A DNA stretch of 15,268 bases. Source: DATKKM01 sp036741795. Lineage in GTDB: Bacteria > Chloroflexota > Dehalococcoidia > SM23-28-2 > RBG-16-64-32. The position numbers and the translations under genes were made by a program. This document shows, piece after piece, positions 14,529 to 15,268 of the stretch (within the stretch, counting starts at the first letter, position 1; every line of letters starts with the position of its first letter). Location of the stretch: contig DAINRO010000058.1 of the NCBI GenBank assembly GCA_036741795.1, positions 1-15,268 on the forward strand, written 5' to 3'. The notes beneath the pieces were generated by a model. The model did not search any database, was not told the origin of the DNA, and saw only the letters and a program-made list of their open reading frames with translations.

Positions 14529-15188
14529 TTAGCGCCTGACGGTGGCGACGAGCCCTGCTTCTTCGTACGACTCCGCAATCGAGACGAGAACCTGGTCCCC
14601 GAGGTTTGTGAGTAGCTCCCATAGTTCGATCGCCTGATCAAGGGAGAGGTCGTTCTTCTGGGCCTCTTCCATGGCGGTTTCGTCGAGGGTCTTGCGGAAG
14701 AAGGTGAACCCCTCGATGGCATCCCGGAGGCTGAGCCCGTCGCGGACCAGGAGGGTGCCGTATTCGTGAGCGATCTCGCGGGCTTCGTCAAGGAGATGTG
14801 GCCGATTAGAGCCGCGGGCCAGGTATTCGGAGACAAGTGTGACGAGACGGCGGCCAAGAGGGCGCATCGTCTCGCGGTCTTCATCGGAGAGGTTGGTGTA
14901 CCAGTGCGCACCCTGGTTGCGGCCGCGCTGAAGGCGGCGGCGGATGCGGGCGAGTGCGAGGTTGCTGATCGTGTTGTAAGGCTCTGCGGTGGGCGGCATC
15001 TGGCCCGCCATCAACACCCGCAGGTCATCCTCGGAGAAACGTCGGTGACCGCCGGGGGTGCGGAAGGAGCGAACGTGGCCTGCGTCGGCCCAGCGTCGAA
15101 GGGTGGATTCGTTGACTCCGAGCAGTTTGCAGGCTTGACCGAGAGTTATCCAACGGGTGGCAGACTCACTACGAAAGTGGCCGTTCAT
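14529..15188 (-). CDS. MerR-type HTH regulator with helical C-terminal domain of unknown type
   Basis: The 219-residue protein has an N-terminal MerR/excisionase-like winged helix (about 12-60): WITLGQACKLLGVNESTLRR then GHVRSFRTPGGHRRFSEDDL, a clear DNA-binding signature. Residues about 75-219 are predicted to be all helical, with YGTLLVRDGLSLRDAIEGFT (143-162) and FFRKTLDETA (163-172). That part recalls, loosely, the helical N-terminal domains of RsbR-type stress regulators, but I cannot name the family. No B12-binding motif and no effector-binding Cys cluster is present. The ATG at 15188 follows TGAGGT by 6 bases. It is the first gene of the tetrapyrrole operon, 12 bases before the precorrin-2 dehydrogenase gene, so control of this operon, perhaps by a tetrapyrrole, is inferred. 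Confidence 0.82.
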   Translation of the reverse strand: MNGHFRSESATRWITLGQACKLLGVNESTLRRWADAGHVRSFRTPGGHRRFSEDDLRVLMAGQMPPTAEPYNTISNLALARIRRRLQRGRNQGAHWYTNLSDEDRETMRPLGRRLVTLVSEYLARGSNRPHLLDEAREIAHEYGTLLVRDGLSLRDAIEGFTFFRKTLDETAMEEAQKNDLSLDQAIELWELLTNLGDQVLVSIAESYEEAGLVATVRR

Positions 15189-15268
15189 GGGCGAACCTCA
15201 CTAAACTTGTTGAATTAGGGGGAATTGGTGGGAAGGGGGCGTACCTTCTGAGCAAGATTCTAGGACTT
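15189..15268 (-). promoter_or_regulatory. Upstream region of the tetrapyrrole operon, candidate -10 box
   Basis: On the minus strand TAGAAT (15262-15257) matches five of six bases of the -10 consensus; a -35 box would be near or beyond the window edge, so it cannot be checked. TGAGGT (15200-15195) is the ribosome site of the regulator. Two GAATT copies on the plus strand (15212-15216 and 15222-15226) are spaced by ten bases, one helical turn, a possible but weak operator. A G-rich stretch lies between these and the -10 box. Confidence 0.3.

Noticed and set aside
14529..15188. CarH/LitR-type B12 photoreceptor
   Set aside because: The MerR HTH fits, but the C-terminal part is too short and lacks the cobalamin-binding DxHxxG-type motif and the Trp-rich helical bundle.

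Overview
This high-GC window reads as bacterial core chromosome with tight gene packing, short overlaps and no mobile elements, tRNAs, rRNA or CRISPR. Gene content and style (C5-pathway heme genes with a CobA-HemD fusion, a stand-alone M16 peptidase, a DUF192 lipoprotein, stand-alone RCK proteins, a divergent Fpg-like glycosylase) suggest Chloroflexota, perhaps Dehalococcoidia. This is inference from gene content, not a phylogenetic result.

Layout. (1) 1-1399, plus: 3' part of groEL, cut by the window edge, ending at a 13-bp hairpin that can terminate transcription from both sides. (2) 1465-4648, minus: a geranylgeranyl-reductase-family flavoprotein overlapping a DUF192 lipoprotein, then an M16 zinc peptidase with its own likely promoter. 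(3) 4733-8551, plus: an MJ0936/YfcE-like phosphoesterase lacking one metal-ligand His; then, behind a good promoter with an inverted repeat in its spacer, a universal stress protein, a one-domain RCK_N (TrkA-N) protein, a full RCK_N-RCK_C protein, prephenate dehydratase (pheA) and a divergent Fpg/Nei DNA glycosylase. (4) 8553-15188, minus: a seven-gene tetrapyrrole operon in transcription order: MerR-type regulator with an unrecognised helical C-terminal domain, precorrin-2 dehydrogenase (CysG N-terminal type), hemA, hemC, cobA-hemD fusion, a small protein with a PD-(D/E)XK nuclease-like core, and hemB.

How it works together. HemA starts from glutamyl-tRNA. HemB condenses aminolevulinate to porphobilinogen, HemC makes hydroxymethylbilane, and the HemD half closes it to uroporphyrinogen III. 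The CobA half and the CysG-type dehydrogenase divert uroporphyrinogen III through precorrin-2 to sirohydrochlorin, which leads to siroheme or cobalamin. hemL, hemE and later heme steps are not in the window. The USP/RCK trio looks like a regulatory module for a cation (probably K+) transporter encoded elsewhere.

The points most worth a second look are the regulator and the nuclease-like protein embedded in the tetrapyrrole operon, a heptanucleotide tandem repeat inserted in frame in hemD, the altered phosphoesterase metal site, and the split RCK module. I found no clearly new defence or mobile system.
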